Part shown: positions 7,491 to 17,211 of the stretch, in pieces
How positions within the stretch are numbered: position 1 is the stretch's first letter
How the letters are laid out: each line of letters begins with the position of its first letter
Notes under the pieces: generated by a model
Seen by the model: the letters and a program-made list of their open reading frames with translations, nothing else
The model's database searches: none
What the model was told of the DNA's origin: nothing
Program-made: the position numbers and the translations under genes
Assembly: GCF_027105055.1 (NCBI RefSeq)
Contig: NZ_CP114264.1
Coordinates: 558,001-622,000 of the forward strand
Origin: Acinetobacter sp. TR3
GTDB taxonomy: Bacteria; Pseudomonadota; Gammaproteobacteria; Pseudomonadales; Moraxellaceae
Length of the DNA stretch: 64,000 bases
Direction of reading: 5' to 3'

Positions 7491-8711
7491 ATGGCTGTTG
7501 GTGACGTAACAATGCCACTTATGCATGTGGTGCAGGGTGTAAAAATTGGCTCAACTGAAGCGTATGTACGTTATCCAAATCGACGAGATCTAGTCATTTT
7601 TGAATTTGCTGAAGGCTCAAACGTTGCTGGGGTGTTTACCCAAAGTGCCTTTGCTGCTGCGCCTGTTCAATTGAGTAAAAAGCATTTAGCAGAAAATACA
7701 CCACGTTACTTGATTATCAACACAGGCAATGCCAATGCGGCAACAGGCACAGTCGGTTATAAAAATGCAGAAGCTACTTGTGCCAAGTTGGCTGAGTTAA
7801 CTGGTGTTCATGCCAATCAGATTTTACCGTTTTCAACGGGTGTTATCGGTGAGCAATTACCAATTGAACGTTTAGTACAAGGTATTCAACCTGCACTCAA
7901 TGATTTAAATGCTGATCGTTGGGCGGATGCTGCATCAGGCATTATGACCACAGATACTACGCCTAAAGGTGCTTCTGAGCAGTTTGAACTTGATGGCGTG
8001 ATTTATACCATGACAGGTATCAGTAAAGGCGCAGGTATGATTCGCCCGAACATGGCGACCATGCTCAGCTTTGTTGCAACAGATGCGCCGATTTCAAAAG
8101 CATCTGTACAGCAGCTTTTGCAGACTACAGTTGAGCATTCATTTAACCGTATTACCATTGATGGTGATACCTCAACCAATGATTCTTGTATTTTTGTCGC
8201 AACTGGATTAGCAGGTGGTGTTGAGATTCAGAGTCAAGATGATGCACGTTATCAACAGGTACTTGATGTGTTGGCACGGATTATGAATCGTCTAGCGCAA
8301 TTGATTGTGCGTGATGGTGAAGGTGCGACCAAGTTCATTACTGTACAGGTTGATGGTGGAGCAAACACGCAAGAGTGTTGTGATGTTGCTTATAGTGTTG
8401 CCGAGTCGCCGTTAATTAAAACTGCTTTATTCGCTTCAGATCCAAACTGGGGGCGCATTGTGATGGCGATTGGTAAGGCAGGTGTACCCAACCTCGATAG
8501 TAGTAAAGTACAAGTTTGGTTAGGTGATGTACAGATTTGCTTAGATGGTGGTGCAAACCCAGATTATACTGAAGAAGCAGGTGCAGCCGTCATGGCTGAA
8601 AAGGAAATTAGCATTCGTATTGACCTCGGTCGTGGTACAGCTAAAGACACGGTTTATACCTGTGACTTTTCTTATGACTATGTCAAAATTAATGCCGATT
8701 ATCGTTCATAA
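7491..8711 (+). CDS. argJ: Bifunctional ornithine acetyltransferase / N-acetylglutamate synthase
   Basis: Transfers acetyl from N-acetylornithine to glutamate, and in bifunctional forms also from acetyl-CoA, for arginine synthesis. The 406-residue precursor self-cleaves before Thr190 in the conserved stretch [17 protein letters not shown] to give alpha and beta chains. TGNANAATG near residue 78, [10 protein letters not shown] at 115-124 and the C-terminal end are typical. The RBS GGAAG precedes the start. Whether it is truly bifunctional cannot be told from sequence alone; argA was not seen here. It is followed by its own terminator. Confidence 0.96.
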   Translation: MAVGDVTMPLMHVVQGVKIGSTEAYVRYPNRRDLVIFEFAEGSNVAGVFTQSAFAAAPVQLSKKHLAENTPRYLIINTGNANAATGTVGYKNAEATCAKLAELTGVHANQILPFSTGVIGEQLPIERLVQGIQPALNDLNADRWADAASGIMTTDTTPKGASEQFELDGVIYTMTGISKGAGMIRPNMATMLSFVATDAPISKASVQQLLQTTVEHSFNRITIDGDTSTNDSCIFVATGLAGGVEIQSQDDARYQQVLDVLARIMNRLAQLIVRDGEGATKFITVQVDGGANTQECCDVAYSVAESPLIKTALFASDPNWGRIVMAIGKAGVPNLDSSKVQVWLGDVQICLDGGANPDYTEEAGAAVMAEKEISIRIDLGRGTAKDTVYTCDFSYDYVKINADYRS

Positions 8712-8725
8712 ATTTGCGTTATAAT

Positions 8726-8750
8726 AAAGCCTCCACAGTGAGGCTTTTTT
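8726..8750 (+). terminator. Rho-independent terminator after argJ
   Basis: AAAGCCTC (8726-8733) pairs with GAGGCTTT (8740-8747) and runs into T residues. Confidence 0.85.
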
Positions 8751-8854
8751 TATAAGCTGGTATGTGGATAGTGTGATATTAATTAAATGCTCACCAAGAT
8801 ACCCACGTTATAAGTTTGCAGCGATGCAAGCACGCAGGATAGAGAAGACGCTTT

Positions 8855-9919
8855 ATGAATGATGCGAATTTAATTGCGAACGAAGCCAAAAATATTGTGC
8901 AGGCGCATTTAGATCGTTTGGGCGAGCCAAAGGACAATAGCCTTAGCCCAGAAGTGAAACAAGAAAAGTTTGCCCAAATTGCAGCTGAGTTGAAAAAGCG
9001 AAATGCAGTGCTTGTGGCTCACTATTACTGTGATCCTGAAGTGCAAGAGCTTGCCGAACTGACAGGGGGATGTGTTTCTGATTCGTTGGAAATGGCGCGC
9101 TTTGGTCGTGATCATCCTGCAACAACCCTTGTGGTGGCAGGAGTAAAGTTTATGGGCGAAACCTCTAAAATTTTATCACCTGAAAAAACAGTGTTGATGC
9201 CAACTTTAGAAGCAACCTGTTCACTTGATTTGGGTTGTCCTGTAGATGAGTTTTCAGCATTCTGTGATCAGCATCCTGATCATACCGTGGTGGTGTATGC
9301 CAATACCTCGGCGGCTGTAAAAGCACGTGCCGATTGGGTGGTGACTTCAAGTTGCGCAGTTGAGATCATTGAACATTTAGATAGTTTGGGCGAAAAAATT
9401 ATTTGGGCACCTGATCAACATTTAGGTCGCTATATTCAAAAGAAAACGGGCGCTGAAATGTTGTTGTGGGATGGTGCATGTATCGTGCATGAAGAATTCC
9501 GTGCCCGTGGTATTGCGCAAATGAAAGCGCTTTATCCAGATGCAGCGGTTTTAGTTCATCCAGAGTCACCTGAATCTGTGGTGGATATTGCTGATGCGGT
9601 GGGAAGCACCTCGCAACTGATTAAAGCAGCTCAGACCTTGCCGCATAAACAAATGATTGTAGCAACGGATCGTGGTATTTTCTACAAAATGCAGCAAGCA
9701 GCGCCAGATAAAGAATTATTTGAAGCACCAACCGCAGGTGAGGGGGCAACTTGTCGTTCATGTGCACATTGCCCGTGGATGGCGATGAATGAACTGGATG
9801 GTATTTTGCATGTATTACAACATTCTGATCAAGAAATACACGTTGATCCAGCTCTTGCTGAACGCGCGAAATTACCCTTAGATCGAATGTTGAACTTTAG
9901 TGCTTCTTTGAAACGCTAA
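8855..9919 (+). CDS. nadA: Quinolinate synthase
   Basis: Condenses iminoaspartate with dihydroxyacetone phosphate to quinolinate in de novo NAD synthesis, using a [4Fe-4S] cluster. At 354 residues it is of normal length. The three cluster cysteines are visible at Cys122 (TCSLDLGCP), Cys209 (DGACIVHEE) and Cys306 ([10 protein letters not shown]), each offset by nine from E. coli numbering. [22 protein letters not shown] is the substrate region. The gene stands alone; nadB is not adjacent. Together with nadV and prs downstream the window covers both de novo and salvage NAD routes. Confidence 0.96.
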   Translation: MNDANLIANEAKNIVQAHLDRLGEPKDNSLSPEVKQEKFAQIAAELKKRNAVLVAHYYCDPEVQELAELTGGCVSDSLEMARFGRDHPATTLVVAGVKFMGETSKILSPEKTVLMPTLEATCSLDLGCPVDEFSAFCDQHPDHTVVVYANTSAAVKARADWVVTSSCAVEIIEHLDSLGEKIIWAPDQHLGRYIQKKTGAEMLLWDGACIVHEEFRARGIAQMKALYPDAAVLVHPESPESVVDIADAVGSTSQLIKAAQTLPHKQMIVATDRGIFYKMQQAAPDKELFEAPTAGEGATCRSCAHCPWMAMNELDGILHVLQHSDQEIHVDPALAERAKLPLDRMLNFSASLKR

Positions 9920-9985
9920 AACGTTTGAAAATGCTTGTTAAATATACATTTGATAAGGATTTATTCTTTTTTTGAAAAATAGGTG

Positions 9986-10014
9986 TTGACGTTCTAGGGC
10001 GTCGCGCCTAGAAT
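9986..10014 (+). promoter_or_regulatory. Promoter of the tRNA operon
   Basis: TTGACG (9986-9991), 17 bp, then TAGAAT (10009-10014). A GC-rich stretch GCACACCG follows, as in stringently controlled stable-RNA promoters. CGCAC-GAT-GTGCG at 10026-10038 can fold in the leader. Confidence 0.8.
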
Positions 10015-10062
10015 GCACACCGTACCGCACGATGTGCGATACGCTAAAAGCTGAAAAGAAAT

Positions 10063-10139
10063 CGGAGCATAGCACAGCCTGGTAGTGCACCTGGTTTGGG
10101 ACCAGGGGGTCGTAGGTTCGAATCCTACTGCTCCGACCA
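10063..10139 (+). tRNA. tRNA-Pro (anticodon TGG)
   Basis: The 77-nt cloverleaf has the acceptor stem CGGAGCA/TGCTCCG, an anticodon loop TTTGGGA, a T loop GGTTCGAATCC and an encoded CCA end. It is identical to the gene at 10414-10490. Confidence 0.97.
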
Positions 10140-10207
10140 TTTAAAATATGTTGAAAAACATAGTTTTAAATATCGGCGAAGTATCGTGATAGTATTATCA
10201 TCGTTAT

Positions 10208-10284
10208 GCGCCTGTAGCTCAGTTGGATAGAGCATCCGCCTTCTAAGCGGATGGTCACAGGTTCGAATCCTGTCAGGCGCGCCA
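10208..10284 (+). tRNA. tRNA-Arg (anticodon TCT)
   Basis: The acceptor stem is GCGCCTG/CAGGCGC and the anticodon loop CTTCTAA sits in the stem TCCGC/GCGGA. The T loop GTTCGAATCC and CCA are encoded. It reads AGA codons. Confidence 0.97.
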
Positions 10285-10319
10285 TTTGGCAGCTTGGTAT
10301 ATAGAATCAAAGTTTTGAT

Positions 10320-10396
10320 GGTGGATGTAGCTCAGTTGGTAGAGCCCTGGATTGTGATTCCAGTTGTCGCGGGTTCGAATCCCGTCATTCACCCCA
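10320..10396 (+). tRNA. tRNA-His (anticodon GTG)
   Basis: The acceptor stem is GTGGATG/CATTCAC, the anticodon loop is TTGTGAT, and CCA is encoded. The extra G-1 of tRNA-His at 10320 faces discriminator C at 10393. Confidence 0.96.
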
Positions 10397-10413
10397 CTCT
10401 TTTATAGAGTAAT

Positions 10414-10490
10414 CGGAGCATAGCACAGCCTGGTAGTGCACCTGGTTTGGGACCAGGGGGTCGTAGGTTCGAATCCTACTGCTCCGACCA
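10414..10490 (+). tRNA. tRNA-Pro (anticodon TGG), second identical copy
   Basis: Same 77 bases as 10063-10139. The identity extends a few bases on both sides (10060-10140 against 10411-10491, 81 bp), pointing to a tandem duplication within the operon. Confidence 0.97.
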
Positions 10491-10513
10491 TCATCTTAAA
10501 GATGAGATAAAAT

Positions 10514-10535
10514 ACCGCTAAACAGCGGTTTTTTT
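10514..10535 (+). terminator. Terminator of the tRNA operon
   Basis: ACCGCT-AAAC-AGCGGT (10514-10529) followed by seven T. Confidence 0.85.
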
Positions 10536-10803
10536 ACGTCTGGATTTTTATATCTTATTTTATTAAATAACTAAAAATTATTTATTCTTCTGAAATTATT
10601 TCTATCTCCAAGCTTTGATTATTTAATCAAAAGTATTTGAGTCACAATTGAACTATAGAATGCTTGATGCAGTATTTGTTTTTATAAGATAGTTTGAAGT
10701 AAGAGTTACTCAATCATTATGTTGAATATCTAAAAGTATGATCATAAGTTTCTCAATCAAATTAGTTCATAAAAATTAGAAACCTAAAAATGAGAGTTGA
10801 TGA
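10536..10803. other. AT-rich gap between the tRNA operon and the permease gene
   Basis: I see no gene, RNA or clear promoter here. The stretch is markedly AT-rich, as is the DNA on to about 12.1 kb. Confidence 0.5.
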
Positions 10804-11271
10804 ATGCAAAATATTCATTATGTTTTGATTAGTATATTAGGTGGGCTAGTTGTTCCACTACAACTGGCAGTGATTAATGCCTTTCGTCATAGTAGTGGTG
10901 CAAGCCAAATACAATCTACCTTCTTTCTTTATATCGGTGGTGCAATTGACTCGTTTGTTATTGCATTATGGATGGATGGAACGGTGAAACCACCATTTTA
11001 TCAAAATACATCTTGGTGGATGTGGTTATCAGGTTTCTTGGGTTCACTTTATATTCTGTGTATGTTTGTCGCAGCACCACATATCGGTGCAACCAATACA
11101 CTATTATGGATATTTTTAGGGCAAATGATTTTTGCTACCTTAATTGATCATAGTGGTTTATTAGGGATGCAAATAAAGAAAATAGATACTTTCAAATTAT
11201 TTGGATTACTTTTTATTTTTATTGGTGGGTTGATTATGCTATTTGGCGAATATAGAGGTACGATCAAATAA
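10804..11271 (+). CDS. DMT-superfamily permease of the YdcZ/DUF606 type
   Basis: A 155-residue integral membrane protein with about five hydrophobic helices. The opening ILGGLVVPLQLAVINAFRHS, the central WWMWLSGFLGSLYILCM, then IGATNTLLWIFLGQMIFATL and the final LFGLLFIFIGGLIMLFGEY follow the YdcZ family (PF04657), a half-length relative of EamA transporters. The substrate is unknown. It has no operon partner: the next gene starts 113 bp later behind its own RBS. Confidence 0.8.
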   Translation: MQNIHYVLISILGGLVVPLQLAVINAFRHSSGASQIQSTFFLYIGGAIDSFVIALWMDGTVKPPFYQNTSWWMWLSGFLGSLYILCMFVAAPHIGATNTLLWIFLGQMIFATLIDHSGLLGMQIKKIDTFKLFGLLFIFIGGLIMLFGEYRGTIK

Positions 11272-11384
11272 AACATTACGGATTAGTTATTAACTCAGTT
11301 TTTATAATAATGTTTTATAAATATATTGTATATTTGATGCTGTTAATTTTTAATTTCTGAAAAATAAAATATTCATGGGGAAGT

Positions 11385-12020
11385 ATGTTCTTTTATATTA
11401 TTTTAATTCTTCTTATGCTTGCTGTAGTTACATATCTCAAATCACCGAATTTCAAGGGGAAAGTTGGTGAGTTTATGGTTTCTGAGCATGTTGCTAAGTA
11501 TTTAAGTGCTGAATACGTATTACTCAATAATTGTACTCTACCTGATCAGAAAGACGGGACGACTCAAATTGATCACATTTTAATAAGCCCTTACGGTGTT
11601 TTTATTATAGAAACGAAAAACTATACGGGGTGGATTTTTGGTAGTGCTCGTCAGAGACAATGGACGCAAAAGATTTATAAAAAAAGTTATAAATTTCAAA
11701 ACCCATTACATCAAAACTACAAGCATATGAAAGTTTTGGAGATGATTTTAAGTGATATAGTTGAGCCAAAAGATTTGCATTCAGTTATTGTTTTTACCCC
11801 TAGAAGTGAATTCAAAACAGAAATGCCTGAAAATGTATTTCGTGGAAAGGCATGGATAAATTATGTAAAGAGCTTCAATGAAGAAGTAATTAGTTCAATC
11901 AAGCAAAAAAGAATTCATTACAGAATAGAAAAAGAAATATTGGAATCTTCATGGAAAACAGATCGCCAACATGTTGAATATCTAAAACAGAAAAGCACGA
12001 AGAAAGATACGATAAATTAG
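11385..12020 (+). CDS. NERD-domain protein
   Basis: A hydrophobic N-terminal helix (FFYIILILLMLAVVTYL) anchors the protein. KGKVGEFMVSEHVAKYL, then DGTTQIDHILISPYGVFIIE and TKNYTGWIFG follow, which are the hallmarks of the NERD domain (nuclease-related, PF08378). The D-x(n)-ExK arrangement (IDHIL, IETKNY) resembles restriction-like nuclease active sites. The C-terminal third is basic and helical. The RBS GGGGAAG supports the start. At 211 residues it carries only NERD, without the helicase or kinase domain seen in larger members. It is AT-rich and isolated, so it may be accessory. The biological role is unknown. Confidence 0.85.
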   Translation: MFFYIILILLMLAVVTYLKSPNFKGKVGEFMVSEHVAKYLSAEYVLLNNCTLPDQKDGTTQIDHILISPYGVFIIETKNYTGWIFGSARQRQWTQKIYKKSYKFQNPLHQNYKHMKVLEMILSDIVEPKDLHSVIVFTPRSEFKTEMPENVFRGKAWINYVKSFNEEVISSIKQKRIHYRIEKEILESSWKTDRQHVEYLKQKSTKKDTIN

Positions 12021-12204
12021 CTTTTTGCTTTATCTGATAATTTATCTCAAATTCCTTGCTTAGTTTAGCTATTGTGGTTTGAATGATATCCAGTTAATTT
12101 TTAATTGTAGAGCATGGAGCTGTTAGACAAGTAATGCCGCTTATTTATGTGGTTTTAGGCATAATATTTTAACTTTTTAAAAAATGAAAATAACAGGGAT
12201 AGAA

Positions 12205-13809
12205 ATGACACAAGCAGCTTTTGATTTTGTAATTATTGGTGGTGGCTCAGCAGGTTGTGTACTTGCAGGTCGGCTTTCAGAAAATCCAAATATATCAGTT
12301 TGTTTACTTGAGGCTGGTGGTGATGGCAATAGCTGGTTGGTGAATACACCATCAGCAGCAGTTATCAGTATTCCAACCAAGATTAATAACTGGGCTTTAG
12401 AAACCATTCCACAAAAAGGTTTAAATGGGCGTAAAGGCTATCAACCTCGTGGAAAATGCTTAGGTGGTAGTTCTGCGATTAATGCGATGGTCTACATCCG
12501 TGGTCATCATAGTGACTATGACCATTGGGCAGCTCTAGGTAATACAGGATGGTCTTATCAGGATGTATTGCCATACTTTATAAAATCAGAGCATAACGAG
12601 CGCATTCGTAATGAATATCATGGTCAACACGGACCATTGAATGTCAGTGAATTGCGTTCGGACAATCCGTATCAGAAAACCTTTGTTGAAGCTGCGAAGC
12701 AGGTCAATTATCCGCTGAATGATGACTTTAATGGCGCAGAACAAGAAGGACTCGGTGTTTATCAGGTCACACAAAAAAATGGTGAACGTTGGAGCGCAGC
12801 ACGTGGTTATCTGTTTCCTTATTTAGGTAAGCGACCAAATTTACATGTAGTTACCCAAGCTAAAGTTTCACGTATCGTTGTTGAAAATGATCGTGCTGTT
12901 GGGGTGGAGTATAGCCATAAAGGACAGACAATTGTTGTTAGCGCCAATAAAGAAGTTTTACTGTCTGCGGGTGCATTCCAATCACCACAAGTCTTGATGT
13001 TGTCGGGGATTGGCCCACGTCAAGAACTGGAAAAATACGGTATCCCTATAATTAAAGATTTAGCAGGTGTTGGTGAGAACCTACACGATCATCCTGACTT
13101 TATTTTTGCTTATAAGACTAAGAAAATGGAAGGAACCTTTGGGGTGTCGGTTGGTGGCAGTATTGATTTAGTTAAACAGATTGGGCGTTATCGTAAAGAA
13201 CGTCGTGGTTTAATCACCACCAATTATGCTGAATGTGGTGGCTTCTTAAAAAGTCGTCCTGAGTTAGATAAGCCAAATTTACAATTACATTTTGTGATTG
13301 CTGTAGTAGATAACCATGCTCGCACGATGCACACAGGTCATGGTATTTCATGTCATGTGTGTTTATTGAATCCGCGTGCGCGTGGTTCAGTTAAACTCAG
13401 TGGTAAAAATGTTGATGATCCATTATTGATTGATTTTAAATTCTTAGAGGATGAACAAGATCTGCAAGATATGGTCGATGGATTTAAAGTCACGCAAAAG
13501 TTAATGAATGCACCTGCTTTAAGTGACAAAATTAAAGAAGATATGTTTACAGCGAATGTGCAGTCTGATAATGAAATTCGTGAGATTTTGCGCCAACGTG
13601 TCGATACGGTCTATCACCCAGTCGGCAGTTGTAAAATGGGTGTCGACGAGATGGCTGTGGTTGATCCTGAGCTAAAAGTGTATGGCATTGCAGGACTGCG
13701 TGTGATTGATGCGTCGATTATGCCAACAGTGGTGAATGGTAATACCAATGCTCCAGCGATCATGATTGCTGAAAAAGCAGTGGATATGATCCGCGAAACT
13801 TGGAAGTGA
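12205..13809 (+). CDS. GMC-family FAD-dependent alcohol/choline dehydrogenase-like oxidoreductase
   Basis: Oxidises a primary alcohol with FAD; the substrate is not determinable here. The start at 12205 has AGGGA upstream, while an in-frame ATG at 12184 has none; the product has 534 residues. Visible are the ADP-binding motif DFVIIGGGSAGCVLAGRLSE, the GMC signatures GKCLGGSSAINAMVYIRG and LSAGAFQSPQVLMLSGIGP, and the C-terminal active site with His in YHPVGSCKMG and Asn in VNGNTNAPA. It resembles AlkJ/BetA proteins. No betB or alk genes are adjacent, so a betaine role is not supported by context. Confidence 0.92.
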   Translation: MTQAAFDFVIIGGGSAGCVLAGRLSENPNISVCLLEAGGDGNSWLVNTPSAAVISIPTKINNWALETIPQKGLNGRKGYQPRGKCLGGSSAINAMVYIRGHHSDYDHWAALGNTGWSYQDVLPYFIKSEHNERIRNEYHGQHGPLNVSELRSDNPYQKTFVEAAKQVNYPLNDDFNGAEQEGLGVYQVTQKNGERWSAARGYLFPYLGKRPNLHVVTQAKVSRIVVENDRAVGVEYSHKGQTIVVSANKEVLLSAGAFQSPQVLMLSGIGPRQELEKYGIPIIKDLAGVGENLHDHPDFIFAYKTKKMEGTFGVSVGGSIDLVKQIGRYRKERRGLITTNYAECGGFLKSRPELDKPNLQLHFVIAVVDNHARTMHTGHGISCHVCLLNPRARGSVKLSGKNVDDPLLIDFKFLEDEQDLQDMVDGFKVTQKLMNAPALSDKIKEDMFTANVQSDNEIREILRQRVDTVYHPVGSCKMGVDEMAVVDPELKVYGIAGLRVIDASIMPTVVNGNTNAPAIMIAEKAVDMIRETWK

Positions 13810-13816
13810 GTATATG

Positions 13817-13845
13817 GAGCTAAGGTTTTGCCTTAGCTCTTTTTA
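13817..13845 (+). terminator. Terminator after the GMC oxidoreductase
   Basis: GAGCTAAGG (13817-13825) pairs with CCTTAGCTC (13831-13839) then TTTTT. It overlaps the last codons of the convergent regulator gene. Confidence 0.8.
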
Positions 13846-14588
13846 TTTTCAGTCGGATGACGTGGTGTTTCTAACATACGTGGAAAAGTGAAATGATAAT
13901 TGTCGAGTGCATAACGAAACAGTTGGGCATGGCGTTTGCCGACAATCTTTTGCTGTCCTGTTTCCTCAACTGCTCCCGCTTCTTGCATACGACGTCTAAA
14001 TGATTTCTTTTCTAATGTATGACCTAAAATAATTTCATAAATTGTTTGTAATTCGGTCAGGGTAAATAATTCAGGCATGAGACTAGCAGGTAAGGCTGTA
14101 TAGCGGGTTTTGTTACAAAGACGATCAAATGCTAACTGTAGTAAGTCTTTATGATCGAAAGCTAAATCAAGTTTCAAGGCTTCATTTATAGAAAGCCACT
14201 CACTCTTTTCTGTTGTTATACTTTGTTGGATTTGAAATTTATTGAAATCAATTAGGGCAAAATATAGCGAAGTGATTGACCAACCACGTGGATCACGATG
14301 CTGATTGCCGATGGTCTCAACTTGTTCAAGATAAGGGGAGTGAATCCCTGTTTTTTCAAGCAGTTTACGGTGAGCTGTTGCCATTAAGTTGGGATCGGTT
14401 TTTAAATCGACAAAGCCGCCAGGCAGTGCCCATTTCCCTTTTTCGGGGAAGTTGGAGCGTTGAATCATTAAAACCTGTAATTGACCTTTTGCCACAGAAA
14501 AAATTGCCATATCGACCGTAAACAGGGGGGTGTCGTAATCTGTTTTTTTATAGTGGGCAAGGTATTCCTTTTCGGAGGTATAGGTCAT
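13833..14588 (-). CDS. nrtR: NrtR-like NAD metabolism regulator (Nudix fold plus winged helix)
   Basis: The N-terminal two thirds are a Nudix fold (TVDMAIFSV, QVLMIQRSNFPEKGKWALPG, GGFVDLKTDPNLMATAHRKL). The catalytic REUXEE core is degraded (HRKLLEK), so hydrolase activity is unlikely. The C-terminal part, with LPELFTLTELQTIYEIILG, KKSFRRRMQEAG and GKRHAQLFRY, is the winged helix of NrtR proteins. NrtR repressors sense ADP-ribose and control NAD salvage. The neighbours nadV and prs fit that role exactly. The start is uncertain: ATG at 14588 is taken, while 14603 and 14660 are in frame upstream. Confidence 0.8.
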   Translation of the reverse strand: MTYTSEKEYLAHYKKTDYDTPLFTVDMAIFSVAKGQLQVLMIQRSNFPEKGKWALPGGFVDLKTDPNLMATAHRKLLEKTGIHSPYLEQVETIGNQHRDPRGWSITSLYFALIDFNKFQIQQSITTEKSEWLSINEALKLDLAFDHKDLLQLAFDRLCNKTRYTALPASLMPELFTLTELQTIYEIILGHTLEKKSFRRRMQEAGAVEETGQQKIVGKRHAQLFRYALDNYHFTFPRMLETPRHPTENKKS

Positions 14589-14711
14589 TTGGCGTTGTCT
14601 CATGGATGAGTGAATCAAGTATAAAGGTTTTTTATAGATTTGAATGAGCTGATGGTACATCCTGAGTGAAGTTCAATGTATCACTTCGAACTTCGTGCAA
14701 GATCGTTAATT

Positions 14712-14731
14712 GGGCGGCATCCTTGCCGCCT
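14712..14731. repeat. Second copy of the GGGCGGCAT hairpin
   Basis: It matches 7321-7340 at 19 of 20 bases, and the palindrome GGCGGCA/TGCCGCC is kept. It lies between nadV and nrtR. Confidence 0.65.
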
Positions 14732-14779
14732 GTCATGATGTAGCGTAGTAAATTTAAAATTAGCAGTCTCGATATCTTT

Positions 14780-16267
14780 TTAGACCAATCTCTCCCGGAT
14801 TTGATCAAGCGAGCATTCTCTTAATAATTGACCATTTTCAAATACGGTTTGCAGTGCACCCATCTTCTCCTGTTCAAAACTTTGTTGATCAAATAACTCA
14901 AAACCATTCTCAGTCTGTTCAACCCGTAATAGACCTTTGGCTGATTTTTTTACGCCTGAATCAGTCACGGGGTCTTTAAACAGTTCACGACCGATGCCAT
15001 TGACCTGCCCCCAAGTAGCTTTTACAGCAAAACCAAAAGTATCTCGAGTTAAATAGTTGTAGGTATAACTGCCGATACCAAAGACTAGATTATTTGAAGC
15101 AAAGCCTTTGGCCTCCAAACCTTTTAAAATATTTTGCGCACGTTCTAGGGTAATCGAGTCACCATAAATCAAACCGACACGTTCATTCAGCACTTTATAG
15201 CCTTGAGTAGTTTCTGTTCCGCCAAAAATTTCCCATAAACATTGCACTGCACCTTTATAAGCGGGACTATTTAGCTCTGCATCAGGATCGCCACAGATAA
15301 TTTTCACGGGATCACCTGAATCGGGACGGAACACTACTTTAGCAAGACCGAGGGCATTCGGTTGACGTTTTAAAATCTCCGCTTTTAATTCGACACTAAA
15401 CTCGGTAATCACACGCCAGAAATCCCAAGTATCTGAAACGATACTGACGATACCTGTAGGATAAAGCTCACAGATCAAACGTCTAAAGGTCTCGATTTCA
15501 CTTTCTTCACTACCCATACACATCACACTGTGTTCTGTTGCCGGTACTGAAACACCCACTACACCTGTTGCATTGTAATATTCTTCGGCATAGTCAATCG
15601 AAGCGACTGAATCTGTCCCAATAAAGCTGGTCAAGTGCCCCACGCCTGATTGGGCCGCATCATAGATGCCGCTCATGCCACGGCTACTGAAATCATGTCC
15701 TTGAACTGGGATGAAATCTAAAGGCGCGCCCGTTTTTTCTGCATATTGTGTTAATAAACGCTTATATTCATAAGCGATGGTTGCAGTGGTACAACTTTTC
15801 CAAAGCTCGGCACTGAGCACGGTTTCAATATAGTTGGTTAACCAAAAGAAGTTTGAATCAGTGTTGATAATGGTCAATACAGGCACTTTGATATTGACTC
15901 GGCTACCTTCTGGCAATGCTTTAATTTTTAAGGGTAAATAACCTAAATCATGCAAGGCTTCAATGTGTTCAACAGGCACAGCTCCGTCACCTAGAGAATT
16001 GTCCATACGACGTTTATAGGCCGCGACGACTTTGGCTTTGGGTTGATTAAAGAAGCCCTCGTTCCAAGTTTCAATCAAAAAATGTTTAACGAAACCTTGC
16101 AGACCAAAGAACACAATCTTGTCATCAAAATCAGGCAGCATTTTGGCTAAACGCGATGAGCGAGGCGTAAAGTTGGCATAGACGTATTCAGTTCCCACTG
16201 GATACTGACGACGGTGGTCTGCTTTATAGAAATCAATTGCATTGAGTGGGTTTATTTTAATACTCAT
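14780..16267 (-). CDS. nadV: Nicotinamide phosphoribosyltransferase
   Basis: Makes nicotinamide mononucleotide from nicotinamide and PRPP, a one-step NAD salvage that bypasses nicotinic acid. The protein has 495 residues, the length of NadV/Nampt. Visible are YVYANFTPRSSRL at the N-terminus, DFSSRGMSG, SVPATEHSVM, VSDTWDFWRVI, VFRPDSGDPVKI and FGIGSYTYNYLTRDTFGFA. These are conserved PRPP- and nicotinamide-site regions. The gene follows prs by 25 bp on the same strand and they form an operon. The nearby NrtR-like gene is the likely regulator. Confidence 0.96.
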   Translation of the reverse strand: MSIKINPLNAIDFYKADHRRQYPVGTEYVYANFTPRSSRLAKMLPDFDDKIVFFGLQGFVKHFLIETWNEGFFNQPKAKVVAAYKRRMDNSLGDGAVPVEHIEALHDLGYLPLKIKALPEGSRVNIKVPVLTIINTDSNFFWLTNYIETVLSAELWKSCTTATIAYEYKRLLTQYAEKTGAPLDFIPVQGHDFSSRGMSGIYDAAQSGVGHLTSFIGTDSVASIDYAEEYYNATGVVGVSVPATEHSVMCMGSEESEIETFRRLICELYPTGIVSIVSDTWDFWRVITEFSVELKAEILKRQPNALGLAKVVFRPDSGDPVKIICGDPDAELNSPAYKGAVQCLWEIFGGTETTQGYKVLNERVGLIYGDSITLERAQNILKGLEAKGFASNNLVFGIGSYTYNYLTRDTFGFAVKATWGQVNGIGRELFKDPVTDSGVKKSAKGLLRVEQTENGFELFDQQSFEQEKMGALQTVFENGQLLRECSLDQIRERLV

Positions 16268-16292
16268 TTTTATACTCCTCGTGCTTTTAATC

Positions 16293-17171
16293 TTAGTTTT
16301 GAAAATTAATGATATTGAGTTTGGTGGGTTCTACTTGAACCAAGCTGCTACTCGTAAACACTTGATCAATCAGTCCATCGAATACGGTTAAACCTTTGCT
16401 AAAAATGCCATGCGTGACATATAAAATAATGTTTTGGCAATTTAGGCTGCGCAGTTGTTTGGCAATACCAATAAAGGTTGCACCGCCATCACAAATATCA
16501 TCGGTGATCACGGCTGTTTTTCCTGTCAAATCAGGGCTATCCACCGCAGTTGTTCTAATTTTTCCAGTGCTTGGATCGCGTTTCTTTTCACAGTGAATCA
16601 CTTCAATGGCTTGTTGGCGTTGCGGATTGATGCCGTTTGCAATCGCTTGGGTGCGTTGTGTTGCTCCTGCATCGGGGCAGACCAAAATCGTATTGTCGGC
16701 GGTTAAGATCTGCATCAATGCTTCACTTTGTTGAATAATCTGAATTGGTTCGATATTGATCACCTGTTGGAAGCGGGTATTTTTGCGTAATAGTTCTAAG
16801 GTCACTTGACTATGACAATCCCACACCACAATTTTTTGACGCTGTCCTGCAAATTTTTCTGTATTGCTATTCAATAATTTAGTCATTAAATCAAGTGAGA
16901 AAGCCTGACCTTGTGCACAGATACGATCTTGACGTGCATATGGAAAATAAGGGATTTCTATCGAAAGGCGCGAGCCTTGTTCAAGTATTACATTTTCCAA
17001 TAACAGATAATCCATCACATCTGTACTGTTATTCAGTGAGGCTTTGACCTGAGTGTCGGCTGTTAATTGGTTTAATAATTCAGGTTGCAGTTGAATATGA
17101 CGCTCACCACCTGAAAACTGCAAAAACTCGATGGGAACATTCGCTTGAGCTGTCATAAGTTGGATCGTCAT
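16293..17171 (-). CDS. prs: Ribose-phosphate pyrophosphokinase paralogue of the NAD salvage operon
   Basis: Synthesises PRPP from ribose 5-phosphate and ATP. The 292-residue protein is slightly shorter than housekeeping Prs (about 315). It has IPYFPYARQDRIC in the ATP loop region, VVWDCHSQVTLELL, CPDAGATQR and the PRPP loop AVITDDICDGGATFIGIAKQ. The coupling to nadV suggests that it supplies PRPP for nicotinamide salvage; a separate housekeeping prs is probably elsewhere. A dyad at 17212-17234, 41 bp upstream of the start, is the best operator candidate. Confidence 0.93.
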   Translation of the reverse strand: MTIQLMTAQANVPIEFLQFSGGERHIQLQPELLNQLTADTQVKASLNNSTDVMDYLLLENVILEQGSRLSIEIPYFPYARQDRICAQGQAFSLDLMTKLLNSNTEKFAGQRQKIVVWDCHSQVTLELLRKNTRFQQVINIEPIQIIQQSEALMQILTADNTILVCPDAGATQRTQAIANGINPQRQQAIEVIHCEKKRDPSTGKIRTTAVDSPDLTGKTAVITDDICDGGATFIGIAKQLRSLNCQNIILYVTHGIFSKGLTVFDGLIDQVFTSSSLVQVEPTKLNIINFQN

Positions 17172-17211
17172 TTTTAATTTCTCTTTTATGGTGGCTTAAA
17201 GCCAGTAAATA

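Noticed and set aside
8762-8770. TGTGGATAG between argJ and nadA as a DnaA box
   Set aside because: A single sequence with one mismatch and no phased partner; likely chance.
13833-14588. Calling the Nudix protein an active hydrolase
   Set aside because: The REUXEE metal-binding core is degraded and a C-terminal winged helix is present; context favours an NrtR regulator.
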